From assembly GCA_030750975.1 (NCBI GenBank), contig JASMHC010000002.1, positions 60,161 to 124,160 of the forward strand: a stretch of DNA of 64,000 nucleotides, read 5' to 3'. The notes below the pieces were generated by a model that saw nothing but the letters and a program-made list of their open reading frames with translations, was not told the origin of the DNA and searched no databases. Within the stretch, counting starts at the first letter, position 1; each line of letters begins with the position of its first letter. Shown here piece after piece: positions 27,194-35,465 of this stretch. Source of the stretch: Paracoccaceae bacterium. GTDB lineage: Bacteria; Pseudomonadota; Alphaproteobacteria; Rhodobacterales; Rhodobacteraceae. Both the position numbers and the translations under genes were made by a program.

Positions 27194-28135
27194 TTAGTTC
27201 TTGTCCAGGAAGTCACCCATATTGTCCGGTGTCACCAGAACGAACGGGATATAGACTTTCTTGTCGACTTTCTCGCCCGCTATCAGACGCAGCGCCGTAT
27301 CGATCGAACCGGTGCCCTGACCAACCGAGTCCTGGAACACGGTGACGTCATAGTCGCCTGCCGCCATTGCCAGCAACGCATCCTGCGACGCATCGGCACC
27401 ACCAACCTGAACATCGGCCATATCCATTCCGGCCGCTTTCATCGCCTGAATCGCGCCGATGGCCATTTCGTCGTTGTTCGCCAGAACAAAGTCGAATGGC
27501 TCACCCGACGACATCCAGTTGGTCATCAGGTCCTGCGCTTCATCGCGCGACCAGTTCGCGGTCTGCTCGTCAATGATGGTCATGAAGTTACACATGTCCA
27601 TGCCGATCACGTCATGCACGTCTTTGGAACGCTGAACTGCCGCCTGGTTGGACAGCTGGCCGTTCATCAGGTAACCGGTGGCGCCACCGGCTTTGCCGTC
27701 TGCCCGCAGGTTCTTACAGATTTCAAAGGCCGACAACGTGCCCGATTCAATCTCGTTTGACGCCACAAACGCCTGGGTTGCGGGCAGAACATCCACATTG
27801 TCAGGCTCGCGGTTCACATAGACCAGCGGTGTATCACCCGCAGCCGCCGAAACTGCCGCGCCTGCCGATGTGTCAACGATATTGACGATGATCGCGTCAA
27901 CACCTGCGGCTACAAAGTTGCGGACCCGGTCGATCTGTTTGGCAAGGTCATCCGTTGCGTCTTCCTGCTGATAGGACAGCCCGTCAATTGTCGCCGCGTA
28001 TTCAACCATGCCATTGCGCAGAACTGTCAGCCAGTTGTCATCGAAACGCGAAAATGTTGCGCCGATTTCCTGTGCAAAAGCCGAAGTCCCCATAACAGAC
28101 ATGAGCGCCGTGGTTGCAATTAAAGTCTTTTTCAT
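27194..28135 (-). CDS. Sugar ABC transporter substrate-binding protein (RbsB-like)
   Basis: The protein has 313 residues with signal peptide MKKTLIATTALMSVMGTSAFA. The type I periplasmic fold shows RNGMVEYAATIDGLSYQQED near 43, AAGVDAIIVNIVDTSAG near 80, ANNDEMAIGAIQAMKAAGMD near 230 and a final hinge strand. ATG 28135 follows GGGAGGAAACTT. It is followed in the same direction by permease and ATPase, so it is the uptake module of the accessory inositol-like cluster. The ligand cannot be read from sequence. Confidence 0.91.
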   Translation of the reverse strand: MKKTLIATTALMSVMGTSAFAQEIGATFSRFDDNWLTVLRNGMVEYAATIDGLSYQQEDATDDLAKQIDRVRNFVAAGVDAIIVNIVDTSAGAAVSAAAGDTPLVYVNREPDNVDVLPATQAFVASNEIESGTLSAFEICKNLRADGKAGGATGYLMNGQLSNQAAVQRSKDVHDVIGMDMCNFMTIIDEQTANWSRDEAQDLMTNWMSSGEPFDFVLANNDEMAIGAIQAMKAAGMDMADVQVGGADASQDALLAMAAGDYDVTVFQDSVGQGTGSIDTALRLIAGEKVDKKVYIPFVLVTPDNMGDFLDKN

Positions 28136-28215
28136 AAGTTTCCTCCCAAGGAACGGTGTCCGGCTCACCAGTTTCTCATCCGGATTTCCCCGTTGCGGGG
28201 TATTCAAACCTCACA

Positions 28216-29034
28216 TCACGCTGCCAATTGCTCCGTTTGTGAGGAAATGAAATCTATTGAATCTTTGATCACGCTTGCGGGATCCGAATGGGATGGAACC
28301 TCTGGCGCAAAGCATTCGAACGAAAAGACACCCGCGTATCCTGCCTCGTGCAGAGCCGCGATTTGTGACAGGTTGCCCAATCGGTCGGCCGCATCGACGG
28401 CCACGCGATGTTTGTCTTCCAGCTGATCCAACGGCACATTTACGTCGCTGACACCCGAGATATGCACGATCCCGGTCTGCACAGGGTAAAGTGACCTTTC
28501 GTCGGTCAAACAATGATGGAACGTGTCGTGCACCAGCTTGAAAAACCCGCCACCCTGCACGTCCTCTATGGCATCAATCGTTTCCGATTTCAGCCGGATC
28601 GAGGCGCGCAAGAACCCGAGCGGTTCAACCAGCGCGACCATTTTTGCGTCTTCCAGAACGGGCAGGCAGCGCTCTAGGGCGAAACGAAGATCGGCTTTCC
28701 TTTCAGCCTCGCCGGTTCGGGTGCCGTCATTACATGGGATCAGGCTGATAGTTTCCGCACCAGCCTCGACCGCTTCGGAAATCAGGGCGCAAAGCTCGGC
28801 TTCGATCCTGCTGTTCCAGCGGTTGAACGGATAGACCTGAGACAGGCCAAGCAGTCTGAGATTATGGCTGCGCACCAGCTTGCCCGCCTCATGTGCCGAC
28901 AGTCCGTCAAACGGGTCTCAGCCAAGATCATTGCGCAATTCTACACCCGCACAGCCCAGCCACGCCGCGGATTCGAGGAATGCACCCAAGGGCATCTCGG
29001 ACATAGTTACCTGGTTCAACCCGAAATCGAGCAT
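28216..29034 (-). pseudogene. TIM-barrel sugar isomerase/epimerase (IolI-like) interrupted by an in-frame TGA
   Basis: ATG 29034 after AGGGAGA opens MLDFGLNQVTMSEMPLGAF and ALESAAWLGCAGVELRNDLG-like sequence, then hits TGA at 28918–28920 (codon 39). The same frame continues DPFDGLSAHEAGKLVRSHNL and on through ISLIPCNDGTRTGE, KMVALVEPLGF, KLVHDTFHH and VHISGVSD to the stop at 28216. The barrel therefore has one nonsense codon; CGA (Arg) to TGA is the simplest origin. Full length would be 272 residues. It is divergent from the IlvD/EDD dehydratase across a 40-bp palindrome and is followed by the ABC transporter genes. Confidence 0.82.
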
Positions 29035-29116
29035 CGTTCTCCCTGTCTTTGTCGCGTTCGGAAATTGCATCTCGAATCTTTCGACTTCCACAGCTTGCGG
29101 CCAACACTCGGCCTGC

Positions 29117-29156
29117 GTCAACACATTTTTGCAACCGGTTGCAAAAATGTGTTGAC
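29117..29156. promoter_or_regulatory. Perfect 40-bp palindrome containing a LacI-type operator and both −35 boxes
   Basis: Every base from 29117 to 29136 pairs with 29137 to 29156. The core TTTTTGCAACCGGTTGCAAAAA (the 18-bp operator of 17139–17156 plus flanks) is centred on CCGG. The outer ends are GTCAAC and GTTGAC, so each arm ends in a TTGAC that can serve as a −35 box pointing away from the centre. On plus, TTGACC (29152) is followed at about 17–18 bp by GCTAAT. One repressor dimer could thus block the dehydratase and isomerase promoters together. Confidence 0.82.
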
Positions 29157-29260
29157 CACTCACCTTCCCTTCCGGCTAATCGGAGGTAATGATGCGGAAT
29201 TGCGAATACGCTTTGGTTCGTGACACAATCCGGTGACGGCAGAAAACGGGAAAAACGCCC

Positions 29261-30994
29261 ATGGCCAGAAAAAAATATGAAGAGCTGCGCTCGGCGCGAT
29301 GGATGGCGCCAGACGATATGCGCTCGTTCGGCCATCGCAGCCGGGCAATGCAAATGGGCCTGTCCCGCGCAGACTGGGAAGGCCGCCCGGCGATCGCGAT
29401 CATCAACACCTGGTCGGAAATCAGCCAGTGTCACGCGCATTTGCGCGACCGGGCAGACTGGGTGAAACGCGGCGTGCATCAGGCGGGTGGCTGGCCGATA
29501 GAACTGCCCGCCATGTCGCTGGCCGAGCAATTCGTGAAGCCGACAAGCATGCTCTACCGCAACATGCTGGCAATGGAGACGGAAGAGCTGCTTCGGTCGC
29601 ATCCCGTGGACGGTGCGGTGCTTCTGGGCGGGTGTGACAAGACCACCCCAGGCCTGATCATGGGGGCCATCTCGATGGGGCTGCCCTTTATCTATCTGCC
29701 AGCCGGACCCATGCTTCGGGGCAATTACGCTGGCCGCACTTTGGGTTCCGGAACCGATGCGTTCAAAGCCTGGGACGAGCGCCGTGCCGGAACGGTTTCC
29801 GAGGCGGAAATACTTGAAATGGAAGCAGGAATTGCGCGATCCTATGGGCATTGCATGACCATGGGAACGGCCAGCACCATGACAGCAATTGCCGAAGGTT
29901 TCGGCCTGACATTGCCCGGTGCATCATCAATTCCGGCCGCAGATGCCAACCACCAACGCATGGCCGCGTCCTGCGGGCGGCGTATCGTCGATATGGTTTG
30001 GGAAAATGTCACACCTGACCAGATTATCACCAAACCGGCCACGCAAAACGCCGTGACAATCGCCATGGCAACGGGCTGTTCGACAAATGCAATCATCCAT
30101 CTGATCGCCATGGCCCGCCGCGCGGGCATTGATTTGGAACTGGATGATCTGGACGAAATCGGCCGGACCACCCCTGTCATCGCCAACATTCGCCCCTCGG
30201 GTGACACCTATCTGATGGAAGATTTCTTCTACGCCGGAGGTTTAAGGGCGTTGATGAAGGAACTAGGCGACAAGCTGGACCTTTCCGCGCTGACGGTCAG
30301 TGGCCAGACCGTCGGCGATGCGATATCGGATGCCAAAAACCACAATGACGATGTGATCCGCCCGCTTTCCAACCCTGTCTATCACGAAGGCTCGCTTGCG
30401 GTCCTGAAAGGCAACCTTGCCCCGGATGGTGCTGTCATCAAACCTGCCGCCTGCGATCCGAAATTCCATGTGCATCGCGGCCCAGCGATTGTTGCCGACA
30501 GCTATCCCGAAATGAAAGCGATCATAGAAGACCCGGACTATCCAATGACCCCCGATCACGTTCTTGTCCTTCGAAATGCCGGTCCCAAAGGCGGGCCGGG
30601 AATGCCCGAATGGGGGATGATCCCGATGCCCAAGGCCTTGCTCAAGGATGGCCACCGCGACATGGTTCGCATCTCTGACGCCCGCATGTCCGGAACCGCG
30701 TTTGGCGCCTGTGTTCTTCATGTGGCCCCGGAATCTTATATTGGCGGGCCGCTGGCCCTGGTCAAAACCGGTGACATGATTGAATTGGACATCCCCGCCC
30801 GCCGTCTTCATCTGGATGTCTCTCAGGAAGAACTTATCCGTCGAAAGGCGAACTGGACCGCCCCGCCCCGGAGATATGAACGCGGCTACGGCTGGATGTT
30901 CTCACGCCATATCGAACAGGCCGACAAGGGATGTGACTTTGACTATCTGCGCACGGATTTCGGCGAACCAGTGCCTGAGCCTGATATTTTTTGA
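29261..30994 (+). CDS. IlvD/EDD family dehydratase, sugar-acid type
   Basis: The protein has 577 residues. Iron–sulfur cysteines are visible in SEISQCHAHLRD, GGCDKTTPGLIMGA (Cys about 125) and RSYGHCMTMGTASTM (Cys about 198). The end GYGWMFSRHIEQADKGCDFD is characteristic of aldonic-acid dehydratases such as L-arabonate/D-galactonate-type enzymes, as opposed to IlvD of branched-chain amino acid synthesis. It should remove water from an aldonic acid to form a 2-keto-3-deoxy acid. It shares the 40-bp palindromic control region with the broken TIM-barrel gene, so its substrate probably derives from the same sugar or cyclitol. Confidence 0.88.
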   Translation: MARKKYEELRSARWMAPDDMRSFGHRSRAMQMGLSRADWEGRPAIAIINTWSEISQCHAHLRDRADWVKRGVHQAGGWPIELPAMSLAEQFVKPTSMLYRNMLAMETEELLRSHPVDGAVLLGGCDKTTPGLIMGAISMGLPFIYLPAGPMLRGNYAGRTLGSGTDAFKAWDERRAGTVSEAEILEMEAGIARSYGHCMTMGTASTMTAIAEGFGLTLPGASSIPAADANHQRMAASCGRRIVDMVWENVTPDQIITKPATQNAVTIAMATGCSTNAIIHLIAMARRAGIDLELDDLDEIGRTTPVIANIRPSGDTYLMEDFFYAGGLRALMKELGDKLDLSALTVSGQTVGDAISDAKNHNDDVIRPLSNPVYHEGSLAVLKGNLAPDGAVIKPAACDPKFHVHRGPAIVADSYPEMKAIIEDPDYPMTPDHVLVLRNAGPKGGPGMPEWGMIPMPKALLKDGHRDMVRISDARMSGTAFGACVLHVAPESYIGGPLALVKTGDMIELDIPARRLHLDVSQEELIRRKANWTAPPRRYERGYGWMFSRHIEQADKGCDFDYLRTDFGEPVPEPDIF

Positions 30995-31009
30995 TTGATC
31001 GTTTGCGCA

Positions 31010-32077
31010 TCACCCGGCTTGCGTATTCTGAGCATCCCGCACCAACGCAGCCAGACGATAAAAGCCATGGGCCATTTTGCTGAACGGCGTCAGCAAGAAC
31101 AGGCTTAGGACTGATCCAAGATGCAGTGCCAGCAATATCGGCATCAAAGCGGTCTGCCCCAGAACGTAAAGCACCAAGCCGCTTGCCGCCACGAAACCAA
31201 GCAGAAATACAAAGGCGATTTCCCCGTTCCATGCTTTGGCATCGGCCAGATTCCGATCAGCCCTGAATTTCAGAACAATCAGCCAGATCGCGCCCAGCGT
31301 CATCAATATCCCGCCCGGTATGCCCAGCAGCTTGGGCACCGAAAACAGCCCGTAAGGTGCCGGAAGATCAAAAACATAGTGCATCACTGTGCCGGCGCTG
31401 GTTGAGGCAAAGGTCAACAAAAATCCGTACATCACCGCCTGATGTGCATAGCGCCGAGACTGGGAGAACCGGTCTTCATCCTCATAATTGCACCCTTCCC
31501 CGTGGCCGGATGCCAGATTCTTCATGTTGGCGACGGCCTTTATCGCCCGGACCACATGCGACATCCGCACCGGATCGCCTTCGACAAGTGTCCAATAGGC
31601 CCGAAGACTGATTGCCAAACTCAGCAAGGGAAACAGGAATGCCGGAACAAAAATTGCAACCATCGCGGCGTGCGACAGCGCCGCGTAAAACCCTTCACCA
31701 TCGGCCGCGCCCACGCTGCGCATCACCCAAAACAACACGGCAAAGCAAACGATACTGAACAGCGCGATTGCGCCCCCATGTGATTGGAACGCTCGGGCAA
31801 ATGGGCCTGGCCATGCAAGAGTTTCCCAACTGTCGCGACGGACCTCTGCCAATGCCTTGGGCAGGTTCAGATCGAATTCATGCGGGGCGGTATATTGGCA
31901 GGCGTAATAGCACCCCCGGCAATTATGACAGAGATTGGCGAATTGCGTCAGATCGCCATCCGAAAAGCTGCGTTGACTGTGCAGCGCGGGAAAGACCGAA
32001 CAATACCCTTCGCAATAGCGGCAGGCGTTGCAGATCTCTGACTGACGGCGGGCTTCATTGATCAAATCAGTTTGCAT
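31010..32077 (-). CDS. tcuB: TcuB-like iron–sulfur/b-type electron-transfer membrane protein
   Basis: The protein has 355 residues. Two iron–sulfur cysteine clusters lie near the N-terminus (CNACRYCEGYC near 16–26 and CHNCRGCYYACQY near 52–64). Membrane helices follow (SIVCFAVLFWVMRSV, VAIFVPAFLFPLLSLAISLR and several later) with histidines suited to heme or quinone contact. TcuB re-oxidises TcuA by moving electrons to the quinone pool. ATG 32077 lies inside the tcuA 3' end (11-bp overlap), indicating translational coupling. Confidence 0.9.
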   Translation of the reverse strand: MQTDLINEARRQSEICNACRYCEGYCSVFPALHSQRSFSDGDLTQFANLCHNCRGCYYACQYTAPHEFDLNLPKALAEVRRDSWETLAWPGPFARAFQSHGGAIALFSIVCFAVLFWVMRSVGAADGEGFYAALSHAAMVAIFVPAFLFPLLSLAISLRAYWTLVEGDPVRMSHVVRAIKAVANMKNLASGHGEGCNYEDEDRFSQSRRYAHQAVMYGFLLTFASTSAGTVMHYVFDLPAPYGLFSVPKLLGIPGGILMTLGAIWLIVLKFRADRNLADAKAWNGEIAFVFLLGFVAASGLVLYVLGQTALMPILLALHLGSVLSLFLLTPFSKMAHGFYRLAALVRDAQNTQAG

Positions 32078-33455
32078 GGGCGGCAGCCTCTCTTCCGGCG
32101 ATGCGGCCGAACACGGTTCCAATCGTCATTCCAAATCCGGCCAGATATCCCTGGCCAAGGATGGATCCGGCCATTGTTTCGCCCGCTGCCCAAAGATTGC
32201 TGATCGGGCCGTTGGCGGTTTGACACTGGGCATTTTCATCCACCTTCAGCCCAAGATAGGTGAAGGTGACGCCCGTGCGCAGCGAATACCCGTAAAACGG
32301 GGGGGCGGTGATCGGCCGAGCCCAATTGGTTTTGGCGGGGGTTAGCCCGTTGGTTGCGACACCATCCAACTCGGTCGGGTGAAAGCCGGATGTATCGCCG
32401 CAAGCCGCATTGAAGGATTCGACGGTGTTTTTCAGTTTATCCGCAGGCAAATCCATCAAATCCGCCAAGTCTTCCAACGTGTCCGCTTTCAAAGGCGGGA
32501 AAACCGAAGGCATGAACAGATCCAGCGCCTGACTTTCGATAATTGCGTATCCGACCTGATCGGGCTGGGCCGCCACCAGTCGCCCCCAAATCGCATAGCG
32601 TTTGGGCCAGACATCTTCGCCTTCGTCATAAAAGCGCTCGGCGTTTTTGTTCACCACGATTGAAAATGGCACGCAATCCAGCCGGGTAACGATGCCTCCG
32701 TCGAATTTCGGGGCGCGCCCATCGATGGCGACAGCGTGGCATTGATCCGCATCACCGACACTATCGACGCCTTGCTTCAGAAGGTCAGCCAGAACAATAC
32801 CGCGATTATACGAGGTGCCCCGGATCAGGAAATTCTGCGCCGCCGGACCCCATGCCCGCGTCAGCCAATCGGTATCGGCCTGGAAACCACCCGACGCAAC
32901 GACGACAGATTTTGGGGAAATGCGATGGGTTTGGCCATTGTGGGTGAATTCCACGAAAGCGATCCGGTCGCCCTCAAGCTCAAGATGCGTGACCGCCGCC
33001 TCGTACAGGACATCAACGCCCAAGCCCTCGGCAGTGCGGTAATAGGCGTTTACCAAAGATTTACCGCCACCCATGAAAAACGCATTTGTGCGTGCCAAAG
33101 ACAGGGTGCCGGATAAGGAAGGCTGGAAGCGAACACCGTGTTCCATCATCCATGGCAGGCATTCTTCCGACGTGCGGATAGCCAACCGGGCAAGGTTTTC
33201 GTCGGTTTTTCCCCCTGTGACTTTCAACAGATCCTGAAAATATTCGTCTTCGCTGTATTGCTCGACCAGAGGGCCGTGGGGGCCGGAATGCATGCAGCGG
33301 AAATTGCGGGTATGGCGCGAATTGCCGCCGCGATAGGGCTTGGGGGCTGTTTCCAGGATTAAAACCCTTGCACCTGCCTCGGCCGCCGTCATCGCCGCAC
33401 AAAGCGCGGCATTTCCGCCGCCGATTACCGCAATATCGTATTCTGTCATGGACAT
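32067..33455 (-). CDS. tcuA: FAD-dependent tricarballylate dehydrogenase TcuA
   Basis: The protein has 462 residues of the fumarate reductase/succinate dehydrogenase flavoprotein fold. The FAD motif is AVIGGGNAALCAAMTAAEAGA (shown in part; residues about 9–30), followed by GGNSRHTRNFRCMH near 43, SVVVASGGFQAD near 185 and the closing NLWAAGETMAGSILGQGYLA. TcuA oxidises tricarballylate to cis-aconitate. It is divergent from a LysR gene at 33529 and cotranscribed with tcuB. A related 4-carbon or 6-carbon acid cannot be excluded as substrate. Confidence 0.9.
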   Translation of the reverse strand: MSMTEYDIAVIGGGNAALCAAMTAAEAGARVLILETAPKPYRGGNSRHTRNFRCMHSGPHGPLVEQYSEDEYFQDLLKVTGGKTDENLARLAIRTSEECLPWMMEHGVRFQPSLSGTLSLARTNAFFMGGGKSLVNAYYRTAEGLGVDVLYEAAVTHLELEGDRIAFVEFTHNGQTHRISPKSVVVASGGFQADTDWLTRAWGPAAQNFLIRGTSYNRGIVLADLLKQGVDSVGDADQCHAVAIDGRAPKFDGGIVTRLDCVPFSIVVNKNAERFYDEGEDVWPKRYAIWGRLVAAQPDQVGYAIIESQALDLFMPSVFPPLKADTLEDLADLMDLPADKLKNTVESFNAACGDTSGFHPTELDGVATNGLTPAKTNWARPITAPPFYGYSLRTGVTFTYLGLKVDENAQCQTANGPISNLWAAGETMAGSILGQGYLAGFGMTIGTVFGRIAGREAAAHAN

Positions 33456-33497
33456 ATTCCTTCGCTGATACCTCGTAGCAATCGAAGTTTAATTTGA

Positions 33498-33508
33498 CTA
33501 ATGATTAG
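33498..33508. promoter_or_regulatory. Candidate LysR binding palindrome between tcuA and lysR
   Basis: CTAAT-G-ATTAG is a perfect inverted repeat in the 73-bp divergent gap; the neighbourhood is AT-rich unlike the rest of the window. A second dyad ATTAAT…ATTAAT (33519–33541) brackets the LysR start codon. LysR proteins bind such dyads and usually repress themselves; assignment is by position only. Confidence 0.45.
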
Positions 33509-33528
33509 ATTTTAGAGATTAATGCGTT

Positions 33529-34437
33529 ATGCGTATTAATTACGATTTCGGCGATCTTGAGACCTTTCTGGCGGTCATGGAAACCGGGTCATTCCATGTG
33601 GCGGCCGAACAGATGAACCTGTCACAACCAGCCGTCACTAGGCGCATCGCCAAGTTAGAGCAAGCGCTGGACAGTGTGCTGTTCGAACGCACGACACGCG
33701 CGGTAAAACCAACACTTGCCGCCAAACGGCTTCGCCCTCGGGCCGAGGCGATTTTGCAGGACATTCAGGAAACCAACCATGCCATGCGAGACGAAAGCGT
33801 GGCCTTCGAATATCAGCGCAACGCCATTGTCACGGTGGCAACCATTCCAACGGTCCTTGCCTGTTTGTTCCTGCCTGCCATGCAGAGCTTCCGAAACCGT
33901 GGATTCCACAGCCGTATCCGATTGCTCGATCTCTCCGCAAATGACGTTGCCGAAGCCGTAGCAAGCGGCGAGGCCGATTTCGGCATCTGCTCGATTCCGA
34001 CGTTAGAGCCGGGTACGGAATTTGAAGCCCTGTTTGAAGATGCGATCATGATGGTTTGTCTGCCTGATCATTTGCGGTCAGAAAACGGCGGTGTCCGCTG
34101 GTCGGACATAGCAAATCAGCCTTTGATATTACCTGCACGTGGTACGGGCAACCGGCTTTTGATTGATGACGCAATGGCCCGCGTGCGAAAACCGTTGAAC
34201 TGGACCTACGAAGTGGGGCGAACCACGACCGCGCTTGAGCTTGTGGCCGATCGGGCGGGTATTGCGTTGCTGCCCCGCTCGGTTGCGTTTTCGCATGCTG
34301 CAAGCGGGCTGGTGTTTCAAAAAATGGAAGCCCCGGAAATCACGCGACCGATCGGATTGCTAAGCCGTGCCGGCCAGGCTGAAACCGAAGCCGTTTCTGC
34401 GCTAAAACATGCGCTTAGACAGTCGGTGCCCTGGTGA
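33529..34437 (+). CDS. LysR family regulator of the tricarboxylate island
   Basis: The protein has 302 residues. The N-terminal winged helix-turn-helix (DLETFLAVMETGSFHVAAEQMNLSQ region, 8–35, then PAVTRRIAKLEQAL) is followed by a LysR substrate domain (IRLLDLSANDVAEAVASGEADFGI region near 130–150). It is divergent from tcuA and its stop overlaps the GTG of the AbrB-like gene (GTGA). By position it should activate tcuAB in response to tricarballylate, citrate or aconitate. Confidence 0.9.
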   Translation: MRINYDFGDLETFLAVMETGSFHVAAEQMNLSQPAVTRRIAKLEQALDSVLFERTTRAVKPTLAAKRLRPRAEAILQDIQETNHAMRDESVAFEYQRNAIVTVATIPTVLACLFLPAMQSFRNRGFHSRIRLLDLSANDVAEAVASGEADFGICSIPTLEPGTEFEALFEDAIMMVCLPDHLRSENGGVRWSDIANQPLILPARGTGNRLLIDDAMARVRKPLNWTYEVGRTTTALELVADRAGIALLPRSVAFSHAASGLVFQKMEAPEITRPIGLLSRAGQAETEAVSALKHALRQSVPW

Positions 34438-35465
34438 AGGGGCGCTTATCCACATTGGCGCTTGCAGGCCTCGGGGTCGTCGGTTTTCTGCTGATTGGCC
34501 TTCCCCTGCCGTTTTTGTTCGGGCCATTGGCGGCCTGTCTTTTGGCAGCGTTTTCGGGTTTCAAGCTGATGGGATTCGGGCAAATCTCGGTCGCTGCCCG
34601 CACGATCCTAGGCATCTCGGTTGGCGCGTCGATCACACCGGCCCTTTTTAGCTCGTTGACGACAATGGCCGCATCGGTTCTGGCCGTGCCGGTTTTCGTC
34701 CTACTGATCGGATTAATGGGCGTTCCGTTCTTCCACCGCGTTTGGAAATTCGACACCACGACCGCGTATTATGCCGCCATGCCGGGCGGCATTCAGGATA
34801 TGGTGATCTTTGCCGAGGAGGCCGGCGGGGATGTGCGTGCGATTTCATTGATTCACGCGACGCGGGTTTTGATCATCGTCACCTTGGCCCCACTTTTGCT
34901 GGTGCATCTTTATGGGGCGGATTTGAACAACCCGATCGGGGCACCTGCCGCTGATCTGCCCTTATTCGAACTGGCTGTCATGATCCTTGCTGCTTTGATC
35001 GGCTGGAAAGGCGGAGAACGTATCGGGCTGTTCGGCGCGTCGATCCTTGGGCCAATGATTGTGGCAACGATCCTGTCACTGACGGGCATCATCAATACGC
35101 GCCCGCCGAAAGAGGCCATTCTGGTCGCCCAATTCTTTATCGGAACCGGCCTTGGCGTTCACTTCGTCGGCATCACGTTCACCGAGTTCCGCCGGACAGT
35201 CGTTGCAGGCATCACCTATGTGGGAATTCTGTCTGTCCTTGCTGCAAGTTTCAGCTTTGTCATTGCGGGCACTGGCATCGCAGCCCCGCTGGATGTGTTT
35301 CTGGCCTTTGCCCCAGGCGGGCAGGCCGAAATGACCGTGCTCGCCATCGTCGCGGGGGCTGATTTGGGTTATGTAATCACCCACCATATCCTGAGAATTG
35401 TTCTGGTCATAACCGGCGCACCGATCGTCGCCAAAATGCTCAGCCGTTCCAAACCTCGGGATTGA
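34434..35465 (+). CDS. AbrB family (PF05145-type) membrane protein
   Basis: The protein has 343 residues and is almost entirely hydrophobic, with two similar halves of about five helices each. Repeated glycine-rich turns are visible (FLLIGLPLPFLFGPLAACLL and RIGLFGASILGPMIVATIL). PF05145 proteins carry the AbrB regulator name but look like membrane transporters. The GTG start at 34434 overlaps the lysR stop. Its 3' end overlaps the convergent 2-hydroxyacid dehydrogenase gene by 26 bp. Function unknown; transport or export of an organic acid is a guess from context. Confidence 0.8.
   Translation: MKGRLSTLALAGLGVVGFLLIGLPLPFLFGPLAACLLAAFSGFKLMGFGQISVAARTILGISVGASITPALFSSLTTMAASVLAVPVFVLLIGLMGVPFFHRVWKFDTTTAYYAAMPGGIQDMVIFAEEAGGDVRAISLIHATRVLIIVTLAPLLLVHLYGADLNNPIGAPAADLPLFELAVMILAALIGWKGGERIGLFGASILGPMIVATILSLTGIINTRPPKEAILVAQFFIGTGLGVHFVGITFTEFRRTVVAGITYVGILSVLAASFSFVIAGTGIAAPLDVFLAFAPGGQAEMTVLAIVAGADLGYVITHHILRIVLVITGAPIVAKMLSRSKPRD

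Noticed and set aside
28918..28920. TGA read as selenocysteine
   Set aside because: The family has no selenocysteine at this position, neighbouring lesions are TAA stops and indels, and the surrounding codons favour an Arg CGA ancestor.
29261..30994. Assignment of the dehydratase as IlvD of branched-chain amino acid synthesis
   Set aside because: The C-terminal GYGWMFSRHIEQADKGCDFD pattern and catabolic, operator-linked context fit the sugar-acid dehydratase branch better.
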